From Marinomonas agarivorans (GTDB taxonomy: Bacteria; Pseudomonadota; Gammaproteobacteria; Pseudomonadales; Marinomonadaceae), in assembly GCA_002173415.2 (NCBI GenBank), contig NHNK02000001.1, positions 1-64,000 of the forward strand: a stretch of 64,000 nt of DNA, read 5' to 3'. Positions 55,137-64,000 of the stretch are shown here, one piece after another (the first letter of the stretch is position 1; every line of letters begins with the position of its first letter). The position numbers and the translations under genes are program-made. The notes beneath the pieces were generated by a model. The model was not told where the DNA came from. It did no database searches and saw only the letters and a program-made list of their open reading frames with translations.

Positions 55137-57192
55137 TACTTTCCTCCATTACTTTGCGTTGAAGGAAGGCGATACCTTCTGCCATTCGACGCTCCCAAGG
55201 ATCAGCGGCTGTAATATCAGGCAATCGACCTCGTTCGCGTTTAAACTGAACTGCCCGTGTTGCTAGTTCACGCGCTTCTTCTTCGGTGAGCTTAACTTTT
55301 TTGGAGTTAATAACGGCCTTCACCTGCTTAAGGCTTTCTTCATCCATCGATTTAGCGAGGATCGCATAGGCTTCGCTGAATGGGTTAATACGATCAATCA
55401 AATCAACATCTAACTCTCTTACGTCCATAGCGAACTTCCGAACGCCATCGACAAACGCTGTATTAGTAGAGGCCTCACCTTCAGCGCCATCATTAGCAAT
55501 GTCTTTAGCTTGTTGTGTAATGTTTAAGGCCGCTATTGCATGTTGGCGAACAGCCTCTTGATCTTCTGCATCAAGCTCTGGGTATTTATCTTTAACAATC
55601 TTACCCATCTTTAGCTGAGTGAGTTCTTCAGGAACGATTTCTTCATCAAACAAGCCTCGCTCTAATGCGGCTTTATCCTGAACGAATGCTGTGATTACCT
55701 CATTCAAATCTTCCTGACAAATACGCTTAGCACTATCGCTCTTCGGTTCTACCAAGCCATTAATCTCGATTTGAAACTGGCCTGTTGCTTCGTTGAAACC
55801 CACATTGTTTCCATTAGGATTATAGCCTTCCTCACCGTAATCAAAACCTTCTTGTGGGCCACTAGTTGGTGTTTTTGGCGTAAAGTTAAATTTAGGTGTA
55901 AGCACCTGCTCCATAAGAAGGCTGGCAGCGATGGCTTTAAGGGTATCGTTCACTGCATCAGTAACCGCTTCTTCCGAGGCATCAGGTTCAGCAATCAGGT
56001 TAGTGAATCGAGCACGCGTTTTACCCTCAGCATCACGGGTGGCGCGACCAATAATTTGGATGATTTCGGTTAGGCTGGAACGATAACCAACCGTCAATGC
56101 ATGTTCACACCATACCCAATCGAAACCTTCTTTCGCCATGCCAAGTGCGATAATCACATCGACAAAATCCCTGTTCGATTTGGCCTCTGGACGCTTGAGC
56201 GCGGCTGATACTTTGTCACGCTTTGGGTCATCATCTACCAGATCGGCAACCTTAATCAGCTTCCCTTCGCTCGTTCTAATTAGCTGAAAGCCAGTATCTT
56301 CATCAGTTCCTTCCCAGTCACCAAGAGCTGAGAAGATTTTCTCGACTTCAGCGTATTTATCTTTTTGGCTTTCGCGAGAATTAACGTTTGGAATATGAAT
56401 GATTGTTTTTTCTGATGTGCTGACAACATCCTTAATTTCAGATGTATAATCGCCACTTGAATAAAAGTAGTAGCCAATATCCAGCGATTTTAAGTATTCA
56501 TAACCATTGAGCTGCTCATAGTAGGTATAAGTTACTGTTTCAAAGTTAGCTTCATCTTCAGGGGATAAAACAGCCTCGGCATCACCTCTAAAGTACGAAC
56601 CCGTCATTGCCACAACATGAACTTTGTCTCGCATAATAAACTCACTAATATGCGCACCAAGTTTGTTATCTGGGTTAGCACTAACATGGTGGAATTCATC
56701 AACAGCAATCAAACACCCATCAAATGCGGGAACGCCAAGGCGGTCTACAGCAAAGCGGAAGGTAGCATGCGTACAAACCAGCACTTGATTATCGCTATCT
56801 AGGAAAGCTTTTACTGAATTGACTTTGCCGCCATCTTCACCTGGCGCATTACACAGATTCCATTTCGGTACAACTTCCCAATCCCAATAAAAACCGTAGT
56901 TCGTCAGTGGCTCATTGTTAAAACTTGAACCAATTGACTTTTCAGGCACGACAACAATGGCTTTTTTAATGCCCTGATTGTTTAGTTTATCCAAAGCGAT
57001 AAACATGAGGGCTCGGCTTTTACCAGAAGCAGGTGGAGACTTAATTAAAAGATATTGTTCACCACGTTTTTCGTAAGCACGCTCTTGCATAACACGCATA
57101 CCCAGCTCATTTGATTTCTTAGAGCTGCCATTGCTAGCGTAATTAACTGAAACAGAGGGTACTAACACTGATGGAGTTGACTTATTTGTCAT
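55129..57192 (-). CDS. Superfamily 2 helicase/translocase, restriction type
   Basis: 687 residues. Motif I LLIKSPPASGKSRALMFIAL (Walker A), motif II CLIAVDEFHHVSANPD (DEFH box), motif III VAMTGSYFRGD, and motif VI IQIIGRATRDAEGKTRARF are all in place. The C-terminal 250 residues are helical and probably contact partners. Its type is that of the ResIII/HsdR translocase. It overlaps RhuM by 11 bases upstream and the GIY-YIG gene by 8 bases downstream. Confidence 0.9.
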   Translation of the reverse strand: MTNKSTPSVLVPSVSVNYASNGSSKKSNELGMRVMQERAYEKRGEQYLLIKSPPASGKSRALMFIALDKLNNQGIKKAIVVVPEKSIGSSFNNEPLTNYGFYWDWEVVPKWNLCNAPGEDGGKVNSVKAFLDSDNQVLVCTHATFRFAVDRLGVPAFDGCLIAVDEFHHVSANPDNKLGAHISEFIMRDKVHVVAMTGSYFRGDAEAVLSPEDEANFETVTYTYYEQLNGYEYLKSLDIGYYFYSSGDYTSEIKDVVSTSEKTIIHIPNVNSRESQKDKYAEVEKIFSALGDWEGTDEDTGFQLIRTSEGKLIKVADLVDDDPKRDKVSAALKRPEAKSNRDFVDVIIALGMAKEGFDWVWCEHALTVGYRSSLTEIIQIIGRATRDAEGKTRARFTNLIAEPDASEEAVTDAVNDTLKAIAASLLMEQVLTPKFNFTPKTPTSGPQEGFDYGEEGYNPNGNNVGFNEATGQFQIEINGLVEPKSDSAKRICQEDLNEVITAFVQDKAALERGLFDEEIVPEELTQLKMGKIVKDKYPELDAEDQEAVRQHAIAALNITQQAKDIANDGAEGEASTNTAFVDGVRKFAMDVRELDVDLIDRINPFSEAYAILAKSMDEESLKQVKAVINSKKVKLTEEEARELATRAVQFKRERGRLPDITAADPWERRMAEGIAFLQRKVMEESNG

Positions 57193-58192
57193 CTGCTTTT
57201 CCTATTAATTGTTTCTCAACATCTTCAAGTGCTTGCAAATCTTGCGCATCCGCTTCAAGCGCTTCACGATGCTTGCGTTTTTGATCGAACTCTTGGTAGC
57301 GATCTTGTGCAATCTCTTTCATTGCCTCAGTACGAATATTCCCCGAACCTTGCAACACTGGCTGATCATTAAATTCCAACATGCGGTCTAGGTTGGTTTG
57401 CCAGAACGACAGCGTTAAGTCTTTTCGGTTTTTAACCCGCAGTTCTGCTTGTTCCAAAAAGATCACTACTAGACGATTTAGCGTGTCTATCTCATCATGG
57501 CTTAAATAATTTTTGGCAACAATCACATCTTGCTTACGCACTCGTGACCCTTTCCAAGTAGTTAATGCCATATTGGGCTTACAAGCATCAGCGCGGTTCA
57601 CTACCAACTCTGCGGCGGTATGCCCAGTCACCGCAAACAACAATTTATTTTGAGTTTGAGCAAAAAATAGTTGTGTGTCATGTTCGCGTTGTTGGTAGTC
57701 TGAACTTAGGGCAAACAAGTCGCGTACTTTTTGGTAAAAACGTTTTTCTGAGGCGCGAATATCGCGAATACGTGCCAGCAATTCATCAAAGTAATCCCAA
57801 CCGTTAGGCTCTTTTAGGCGTTCGTCATCCATCACAAACCCTTTAATCAGATACTCCTTTAAATGAGTGGTCGCCCACTGCCTGAACTGGATTCCCCTTG
57901 GTGAGCGAATACGGTAGCCAATGGCTAAAATCAGATCGAGGTTATAGAATGCTATTCGGCGTTTAACCTTACGCTTACCTTCCATTTGAACTGTCAAGGA
58001 TTCCTTGACAGTTGTCTCTGTCGCTAATTCACCCTCATCTAAAATATTGTTAGCGTGCAGTGAGACGTTCTGTTTAGTGGTTTGAAATAACTCGGCTATT
58101 TCTAGCTGACTTAGCCAAATGGTTTCTCCTTCAACGCGTAAATCTAAACGAGTGTTACCGTCGTCGCTAGTGTATAAAATCATTTCACTCAT
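57182..58192 (-). CDS. rhuM: RhuM-family protein embedded in the restriction-like operon
   Basis: 336 residues. MILYTSDDGNTRLDLRVEGETIWLSQLEIAELFQTTKQNVSLHANNIL, RRIAFYNLDLILAIGYRIRSPRGIQFRQWATTHLKEYLIKGFVMDDERLKEP and FDELLARIRDIRASEKRFYQKVRDLFALSSDY are the RhuM signature. RhuM proteins were named in Salmonella pathogenicity islands and are often found inside type I restriction loci; their function is not established. The start overlaps the methyltransferase stop by four bases (ATGA). Confidence 0.93.
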   Translation of the reverse strand: MSEMILYTSDDGNTRLDLRVEGETIWLSQLEIAELFQTTKQNVSLHANNILDEGELATETTVKESLTVQMEGKRKVKRRIAFYNLDLILAIGYRIRSPRGIQFRQWATTHLKEYLIKGFVMDDERLKEPNGWDYFDELLARIRDIRASEKRFYQKVRDLFALSSDYQQREHDTQLFFAQTQNKLLFAVTGHTAAELVVNRADACKPNMALTTWKGSRVRKQDVIVAKNYLSHDEIDTLNRLVVIFLEQAELRVKNRKDLTLSFWQTNLDRMLEFNDQPVLQGSGNIRTEAMKEIAQDRYQEFDQKRKHREALEADAQDLQALEDVEKQLIGKADDK

Positions 58193-61029
58193 GCTTTGCT
58201 TCCTTGCTTGGTCATGGTTGTTTTGGTGTGCTGCCCTGAGCCAGTCATCTTTGTGTACAGCTCAAACAGCTTTTCAAGGCGCTCAGTGTCATTCTTGAAC
58301 TTACGGCCAATATATATGCGCTCTAATACCTCGTCATTACGCTCGTGTGCTCTTCGCAAATTATCTGGCATATTTTCAGGATCATAGAGATCGGCAATGG
58401 TTGCTGGAAAATGTGCTTCACGAGCGAGAAGAATATCTTCTGCACATTTGGTCAAATCTTCTTTATTCTTTTCGGTAAGCTTAGGAATCGGTAATGTATT
58501 CCACCCTAAAGTATTTGAAAATCTGTAATCTGTTTTAATTTTTCCACAGACAGTAGCCACCCAAACCAAATGTAGTTTCGAAGCCAAAATAGCAATATTC
58601 CACCATTCAGCAGAATAAAAAGCGAATGCGCTATCCGCAACAATCGTTCCTCTCTCGCTCAAAGCGAAAGGTAAATAGTCTCTATTTTCTGAGCTGTGAC
58701 GCGGAACAATTACCGGAATTTCATTTCCCTTTTGTCTCACTTCCTGAAATCGGTGAGGCCACTTTGCAGATGCCACTGTAGCAAGCTTAGGGCTATCTTC
58801 TCTGTAGGCGGCAACGGATTTTATCCGAGACGATATAGTTGGTATTTGATTGGCTTCATTTAGGACTTCATCACTTATCCAAATACAAAACCTAAGCTTG
58901 CCATCAATGCCATCACTGGAGCCCACAAACCTTCTTATGAATTTTGAAGCTGTGGGTGTGACAGACAAAATATTGCCTACCTCGCTACTTGAAAGTATTA
59001 ATCCGCCGCCGTCCGTTGGCTTGTTACCATAATCTATATCTGCTTGATTGCATAAAGGAGAAGTTGCTTTGTGAACTACAGTGTTTTTCCCAGCCACCAA
59101 ATAAGCATTAATATTCTCAACTTTTTTAAGAGAAGCAGTACCATCACTCTCTACTGAATATAGCCGCCTAATATTTTTACTACTGTTTGATATACCAACA
59201 ATCACCACAGTAACCCCAGCATTGTGACTTGCTAGGTTTTTCCATCTAAAAGAGGTGTATGCAAAATCGATTTCATGTCCAGAATTGAAAATTAACGGCC
59301 ATAGAGACGGGACTTGAGAGCCTTGGCAAATGGAGTTAGTTGATACAAACGCTGTGGTGGCGTTTGTTTTAGTCCCATAATCGGCTGCCTTCATGAACCA
59401 GCCCGCCACATAATCAAGAGATTTCCAAGTTTTGGATCGATGACCAAATATTGCACTTAAATCTGCTTTTCTTAACGCGTCCTCTTTTTTTAGACGCTCC
59501 TTCATTTCCTTGCTTGCACCTTTCGGAGCTTTTTGAGTTGCGCCTATATATGGTGGATTCCCACAAATATATGTTTCTCCTCCTTCATTCTCAAAATCAA
59601 TTTCCACTTGATCCAAAAGTGTATTAAACAGGTCATCGCCTTGAACTTTGACCCCTGTTCCAGTAGGAGGGCATATACTGAGCCAGTCTAATCGGAGCGC
59701 ATTTCCACAAATGATCCAGTTCATTGCATCAAGCGGTAACAATTCAGCCAATGCCTCTTTCTGCCCTCGATAAAGAACATCGCATTGATATTCAGCGATA
59801 ATCAACGCCAGACGAGCAATTTCAGCAGGAAAATCTCTAAGCTCAATCCCTCTAAAATTCGTTAGGGGAATATCTGATTTCCTACCGCTTTCGCCTCTTC
59901 GTTGGTTGATCTCTGCTTCAATAGCTCGCATTTCCTTATAGGAGATAACGAGGAAATTCCCTGAACCACAGGCGGGATCGAAAACGCGTATTTTCGCCAT
60001 ACGCTTGCGAAGATTGAGTAACTTTTGAGGACTGTTGCCAGCCTCTTCAAGTTTCGCTCTTAGGTCATCAAGAAATAGCGGATTTAGAACTTTTAGGATA
60101 TTGGGCACCGATGTGTAATGAAGGCCAAGTGCACCACGCTCTTCTTCATCCGTCACTGCTTGAATCATAGAACCGAAAATATCAGGATTGATTTTTGTCC
60201 AGTCCAAATTACCGATATGAATGAGATAAGATCGCGCAATCTTACTGAAGCGCGGAGCATCAGTATTACCCGAGAAGAGGCCACCATTCACATAAGGGAA
60301 GGTATCTGCCCATCGAGGTAGGTTAGCGCCAGCTCTATCTTCAATAGAAGTATCCATTGCTCGGAATACTTCACTCATAATCTCGTGCGTATTTGAAGAA
60401 TCCCGCTCACTCATCTGTTCAATGGTCTTGGTAAACAACCCCTCACCATTAAAAATGTCTGTATCCTCCGCAAAGAAGCAGAAAATCAGGCGCGCCATGA
60501 AGTGGTTCATATCATGGCGACGCTCTTCCGTGCCCCATTCAGGGTTATCTTTAAGCAGCTCTATATAAAGCCTGTTAAGGCGTCCAGTTGCCTTGATATC
60601 AAATGAGCTTTCACGGATTTGCTTAACGGTCGTTATCCCTGCCAACGGAAGGAAGAAACCAAAATGATCGGGAAATTCCTTGAAGCGGCAAACCACGGGT
60701 GGATCATCAGAGGTTAAATCTTCAGCCTCAAAGTCAATCCCATCTGTGGCAACCACAAACTTTGCTTTGCCTTTGGCTGTTGCAGGGCTTTCTTTTAACT
60801 GAGTAAGCGTTTCGGATACCGAGCCTTCACTACACGTGGCGATATGGATGTTATTCCGCTGTAAAACACCGCCTTCTATATCTGAAGAATTTGTATTACC
60901 GCTTTTTAGGCGTTTAATGGTGGTCGCTTTATTACCGAACGCCTCAAAAAAGGCATACGGGAAATTCGCTGAGTCAAAGTCTTGCTCAGCGAGAAGTGAA
61001 ATCGCTTCTTCTATTTCAACCGCGTTCAC
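58189..61029 (-). CDS. MmeI-like adenine-specific DNA methyltransferase
   Basis: 946 residues. SAM motif I is IRVFDPACGSGNFLVISYKEMRAIEAEI, the catalytic motif IV NPPYIGATQ, so an N6-adenine enzyme is expected. The N-terminal about 300 residues resemble the spacer region of MmeI-type fusion enzymes. An early PD-(D/E)xK nuclease motif, normally at the N-terminus of MmeI, is not seen. The C-terminal half (after about residue 550) would be target recognition. It is the first gene of a four-gene operon with RhuM, a helicase and a GIY-YIG protein. Confidence 0.9.
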   Translation of the reverse strand: MNAVEIEEAISLLAEQDFDSANFPYAFFEAFGNKATTIKRLKSGNTNSSDIEGGVLQRNNIHIATCSEGSVSETLTQLKESPATAKGKAKFVVATDGIDFEAEDLTSDDPPVVCRFKEFPDHFGFFLPLAGITTVKQIRESSFDIKATGRLNRLYIELLKDNPEWGTEERRHDMNHFMARLIFCFFAEDTDIFNGEGLFTKTIEQMSERDSSNTHEIMSEVFRAMDTSIEDRAGANLPRWADTFPYVNGGLFSGNTDAPRFSKIARSYLIHIGNLDWTKINPDIFGSMIQAVTDEEERGALGLHYTSVPNILKVLNPLFLDDLRAKLEEAGNSPQKLLNLRKRMAKIRVFDPACGSGNFLVISYKEMRAIEAEINQRRGESGRKSDIPLTNFRGIELRDFPAEIARLALIIAEYQCDVLYRGQKEALAELLPLDAMNWIICGNALRLDWLSICPPTGTGVKVQGDDLFNTLLDQVEIDFENEGGETYICGNPPYIGATQKAPKGASKEMKERLKKEDALRKADLSAIFGHRSKTWKSLDYVAGWFMKAADYGTKTNATTAFVSTNSICQGSQVPSLWPLIFNSGHEIDFAYTSFRWKNLASHNAGVTVVIVGISNSSKNIRRLYSVESDGTASLKKVENINAYLVAGKNTVVHKATSPLCNQADIDYGNKPTDGGGLILSSSEVGNILSVTPTASKFIRRFVGSSDGIDGKLRFCIWISDEVLNEANQIPTISSRIKSVAAYREDSPKLATVASAKWPHRFQEVRQKGNEIPVIVPRHSSENRDYLPFALSERGTIVADSAFAFYSAEWWNIAILASKLHLVWVATVCGKIKTDYRFSNTLGWNTLPIPKLTEKNKEDLTKCAEDILLAREAHFPATIADLYDPENMPDNLRRAHERNDEVLERIYIGRKFKNDTERLEKLFELYTKMTGSGQHTKTTMTKQGSKA

Positions 61030-61136
61030 TTTTTACTCCACTATTTCGAATGAAACTCATTGGTAGGTCAATTGCATATATTAAATGAATAAAATAATAA
61101 CTAATTTAAACTAGATAATTACCTAGGCTAGGTTTG

Positions 61137-61559
61137 TTACCAGCTGCCTGTGTTTTCCATTGATGCCCACGGCTCTTTTGGTGCTAGTCTTTCTCCTGCT
61201 TGTAGCAGCTCAATGGATATGCCGTTTGGGTCTTTAATAAAGGCCATGTGTCCATCTCTTGGTGGACGTAGAATTGTGACGCCAATGGATTGCAAGGTTT
61301 CGCACACTTGATAAATGTCACTTACTTCAAATGCCAAATGGCCAAACTGGTCACCATTAGAGTAGTTTCTATCATCCCAGTTATGGGTTAATTCTACCTC
61401 GGGAGCACCTTGCTCAACCGCATAGTAGATGAGGGAGAATTGGCCGGCTTCGCTGTCGTATTGGCGAGTTTTGATTAATCCCAACCCTTCTGTGTAAAAA
61501 CGGTGGCTTTCTTCAGGAGCTGTGGTGCGAATCATTGCGTGTAAGTATTTGATGGTCAT
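61137..61559 (-). CDS. Glyoxalase I-like VOC-family protein (lactoylglutathione lyase)
   Basis: 140 residues. KYLHAMIRTTAPEESHRFYTEGLGL is the first VOC half, FSLIYYAVEQGAPEVELTHNWDDRNY and FGHLAFEVSDIYQVCETLQSIGV the middle, and MAFIKDPNGISIELLQ the end with the metal Glu. The sequence is close to GloA, which converts methylglyoxal-glutathione adduct to S-lactoylglutathione, but the extra C-terminal tail and its substrate were not checked. Confidence 0.85.
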   Translation of the reverse strand: MTIKYLHAMIRTTAPEESHRFYTEGLGLIKTRQYDSEAGQFSLIYYAVEQGAPEVELTHNWDDRNYSNGDQFGHLAFEVSDIYQVCETLQSIGVTILRPPRDGHMAFIKDPNGISIELLQAGERLAPKEPWASMENTGSW

Positions 61560-61614
61560 ATAAAGTCCTTATCTTGTTGATTGTTCACAGTATGGCATTG
61601 ATCGAGTGGCTAGA

Positions 61615-61917
61615 TTACTCTTCCCAATACCAACGTATTGGTTCTCCAAAATCATCATAAATAACTTTTTTGGTCGGTCTTTTTTTCATTTTTTGAGGCT
61701 TTTTGCGATTCTGTATTTCGGCTACAACATGGTTGAGGGGCGTTCTTGTTTGTTTAGGTTCGTTAAAACCGATGTGGTTTGTATGGTATTTGCCGTCAAC
61801 TAACCCAGAGTCACCCATTTTCACTTGTTCTATTTTACCTTGACGTTGCAGAAATTCTTCCACTTGTAAGGCTATTTCGTCTCTGGTTTCTGTTTTGGTG
61901 GGTTTTGGTTTAATCAT
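61615..61917 (-). CDS. Small SutA-like basic protein
   Basis: 100 residues. TRDEIALQVEEFLQRQGKIEQV resembles the segment of Pseudomonas SutA (an RNA-polymerase-binding protein of slow growth) that reads E-F-L-x-R-G-G-K-x. The rest (KKPQKMKKRPTKKVIYDD) is basic and the end is YWEE. The acidic half of SutA is missing. The likeness is by eye and short. It is a short gene between the glyoxalase-like gene and the divergent ndpA gene. Confidence 0.5.
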   Translation of the reverse strand: MIKPKPTKTETRDEIALQVEEFLQRQGKIEQVKMGDSGLVDGKYHTNHIGFNEPKQTRTPLNHVVAEIQNRKKPQKMKKRPTKKVIYDDFGEPIRWYWEE

Positions 61918-62114
61918 GTAAGTAAAAAAGTCCTGTAGCCGAGTTCGTTACGAATGTATGATTTAACCTTTTAAGAATAATCAAGCTTCGGTTGAATTGC
62001 TGTGTTTTCGTTTTAGCTTTTTTGGGCGTTAACTTTTTGTGCGTTTAACTAAATAATCACAATCACCCAAGCTAAAAAACAAGCAAGATTACAGACTACC
62101 TTAAGAGGATAAGA

Positions 62115-63149
62115 GTGTCTATTTCAAACCTTATAATTCATGAAGTTCAAAAGCAGAGCAACGATAGTAAAGCACTATTAATCGCTCGACCAAACGCAAT
62201 TGAAATTGACGACCAAACTAAGCAATTTTCGGCCAAGATAACCGATTTGTTTAATCGCTCAGGAATGAATACAGGGAAGTTTTCCAACCCAAATGGGAGT
62301 GAAGATGGTTCAAAACTACCTAAACTGCTGGTTGAGTATTTTGATGGTGACGGTTTTCGTGATTTTGCCGAGTTTAGTAAAGCGTGTGCTGTGGAATATA
62401 TTCGTCATCTAGAGCCTGTTGAAGGCGCGGAAGGCGGGCTGTTGTGGTTTCACCACTATCAAGTAAATGAGGCGCATTTTCTACTGGTTGCCTTGTTAAA
62501 GCGTAAACAAGGGGTTGTTCTCAATACAGATTTAAGCCTTGAACAAATTAATCAAGTTGAAATGGATAAGCTCCATATGGCGATGCGCATTAATCTTACG
62601 GCTTGGAAAGCACAAGATGATGCGCGCTATATTGCTTTTCGTTTAGGGCGAGCGCTTAAGCCCGAAAGTGATTATTTTACGGCGTTTTTGGGGTGTAATG
62701 AGCCTGTGCAGGCAGCCAGAGAAACTCGCAAACTAGTGGAGCTAACAACGGCATTTTGTCAGGAAAAATCCGTACCTCAGAAGGCGGCATTGGAGTTAAA
62801 AAAAGCAGTTTCAGAGCATTGCCTTGAAAAAGTAGAAGACAGGGAACCAGTTGAATTAACTGACATTGCTGATCGGGTGAAGGAGTACTTTTCTCCTGAG
62901 GATGCGTCTTCATTTCTTGAGTTGGCTGCATCAGAAAGTTTTCAGCTTGAAAAAGAAATCTTTGTCGAAAAAGCAGGGTTGAGAAAACTAACACGTTATT
63001 CAGGCAGCAATCGTTCTTTGAGTCTAAGTTTTGATAGCGATTTATTAGGTGACGCTATTCGCTTTGACGAAACTACCAATTCACTCACTATTACTGATTT
63101 GCCAAAAAGTCTTTTAAATCAGTTACGGAAAAACATCAGTACAAAATAA
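62115..63149 (+). CDS. ndpA: Nucleoid-associated protein NdpA/YejK
   Basis: 344 residues from the GTG at 62115; AAGAGGAT precedes it. ISNLIIHEVQKQ at the start, then FNRSGMNTGKFSNP, GLLWFHHYQVNEAHFLLVALLKRKQGVVLN and YIAFRLGRALKPESDYFTAFLGCNEPVQAARETRKLVE match YejK, a DNA-associated protein of gammaproteobacteria also called NdpA. Its exact role is not settled. Confidence 0.92.
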   Translation: MSISNLIIHEVQKQSNDSKALLIARPNAIEIDDQTKQFSAKITDLFNRSGMNTGKFSNPNGSEDGSKLPKLLVEYFDGDGFRDFAEFSKACAVEYIRHLEPVEGAEGGLLWFHHYQVNEAHFLLVALLKRKQGVVLNTDLSLEQINQVEMDKLHMAMRINLTAWKAQDDARYIAFRLGRALKPESDYFTAFLGCNEPVQAARETRKLVELTTAFCQEKSVPQKAALELKKAVSEHCLEKVEDREPVELTDIADRVKEYFSPEDASSFLELAASESFQLEKEIFVEKAGLRKLTRYSGSNRSLSLSFDSDLLGDAIRFDETTNSLTITDLPKSLLNQLRKNISTK

Positions 63150-63261
63150 AGTCGTGGCAAAAATTGCAATAAAACTGAATAAGAAACTAGCAATTGAAAC
63201 CTGAGGAAGTAGGGCTGATCACAATGCACTACTTCATTGGTTAAGTTAAAGATCGATTTAA

Positions 63262-63921
63262 TCAAGAAGGATTCAGCAGGTTTAATGTTTGTAAATGTTC
63301 AATTAATTGTCGGATGGTAGGAAAACTCTTGCTAGCACCTGCTTGTATTTGGCTTTCTTGATCGGAGCATTCACAAAAACCATAGACCGTCATGCCCGCC
63401 TTAACGCCAGCTGTGATACCTGCCGTTGAATCTTCAATAACAAGGCAATCTTGCGGAGCTGTGTTGAGAGCGTTGGCTGCCAACAAATATAAATCAGGAT
63501 GAGGTTTAGGGTTTGGGACATCATCAATGCAGAAACGTTGCTTAAATTGATCAATCAGACCAATCTTATTTAACTTAAAATCCATTGCTGGCCGATGGGC
63601 ATTGGTTGCCATAGCAATAGGCGTATTTATTCTTGAGATTAGTTCGGGAATGTCTTTGATAGGTTCTAAATGTTCATTGATACGACGATGAAACTCTGCT
63701 CTTAGTTCTGTTATGAAACTGTCTGGAAGTGATTTGCCAATTAATGCTTCAGCAGTTTTTCTGTTTTCTTCTGCTGTTAGACCAGAAAACTTTTGATGCA
63801 TTTCCAATGCACTGAGCGTTAGTCCGTGTTCAGCAAGTTTTTGTTTTAGGATCTGATTATTGATGGTTTCTGTATCAACAATCACACCATCGCAATCAAA
63901 AATAACAGCTTTGAACTTCAT
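63262..63921 (-). CDS. HAD-superfamily phosphatase / beta-phosphoglucomutase-like
   Basis: 219 residues from the ATG at 63921 (AAGG ahead); a longer frame to 63948 lacks a better site. FKAVIFDCDGVIVDTETINNQIL is HAD motif I with the nucleophile Asp. MATNAHRPAMDFKL is motif II, FCIDDVPNPKPHPDLYLLAA motif III and CLVIEDSTAGITAGVKAGM motif IV. The helical cap between residues 15 and 80 fits subclass IA. The substrate is unknown. Confidence 0.9.
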   Translation of the reverse strand: MKFKAVIFDCDGVIVDTETINNQILKQKLAEHGLTLSALEMHQKFSGLTAEENRKTAEALIGKSLPDSFITELRAEFHRRINEHLEPIKDIPELISRINTPIAMATNAHRPAMDFKLNKIGLIDQFKQRFCIDDVPNPKPHPDLYLLAANALNTAPQDCLVIEDSTAGITAGVKAGMTVYGFCECSDQESQIQAGASKSFPTIRQLIEHLQTLNLLNPS

Positions 63922-64000
63922 ATAATCTAACCTTTTGAATTTGTACACTTATTTTGCACAAATCGAATAAGTTTTCCAATCAGATAACTTTATGTGGGTT

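Noticed and set aside
54776-55266. Plus-strand frames opposite the GIY-YIG and helicase genes
   Set aside because: Overlap strongly supported genes and show no protein features.

Overview
The window looks like chromosome from a marine gammaproteobacterium, most probably Marinomonas or a close relative in the Oceanospirillales. This is inferred from gene content and moderate-to-low GC: a FabY-type ketoacyl synthase, a choXWV-type choline importer, ArgP/ArgO, the suhB-trmJ pair and ATP-type PckA. No rRNA or tRNA gene was recognised.

Left end (1-5.4 kb): a truncated IS30-type element abuts the leader of a 49-repeat, 48-spacer type I-F CRISPR array. No cas gene lies in the window. The array carries an internal block of variant repeats with compensatory stem changes. 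It is followed by a hicA-hicB toxin-antitoxin pair, an AntA-type phage antirepressor gene and a structured intergenic segment.

Core block (5.4-33 kb): a divergent HxlR regulator/flavodoxin pair, a Gfo/Idh/MocA oxidoreductase, a fatty-acid-hydroxylase-superfamily membrane protein, a PatB/MalY C-S lyase, choXWV, an MFS permease, argO/argP, galU, a SuhB homologue that has lost catalytic residues, trmJ, gnd, pckA, tatD, fabY, a Bax-like glucosaminidase, a diguanylate cyclase and several regulators.

Catabolic and F420 block (31.4-50.6 kb): this is the most interesting part. On one side are beta-alanine:pyruvate aminotransferase and malonate-semialdehyde dehydrogenase genes. A leftward operon encodes beta-ureidopropionase/N-carbamoylase, an NCS1 nucleobase transporter and dihydropyrimidinase. 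A RutR-like TetR gene follows, then a tightly overlapping cofG-cofH-cofD-cofC-cofE-npdG operon for coenzyme F420, an F420-type luciferase-like (LLM) oxidoreductase and, convergently, upp. The leftward catabolic operon and the cof operon each carry a RutR-like palindrome centred 53.5 nt from the start codon. The ordinary first enzyme of reductive pyrimidine breakdown (NAD(P)-dependent PydA/PreTA) is absent from the window. The testable hypothesis is an F420H2-dependent reduction of uracil or a related ring by the LLM enzyme: NpdG supplies F420H2, HydA and the hydrolase open and trim the ring to beta-alanine, and the aminotransferase and dehydrogenase take it to acetyl-CoA.

Right end (50.6-64 kb): a repeat-rich intergenic zone with a LexA-like palindrome, a HI0933-type flavoprotein, and a four-gene overlapping restriction-like operon (MmeI-like methyltransferase, RhuM, superfamily 2 helicase, GIY-YIG/T5orf172 nuclease). 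After these come a glyoxalase-family gene, a small SutA-like protein, NdpA/YejK and a HAD phosphatase.
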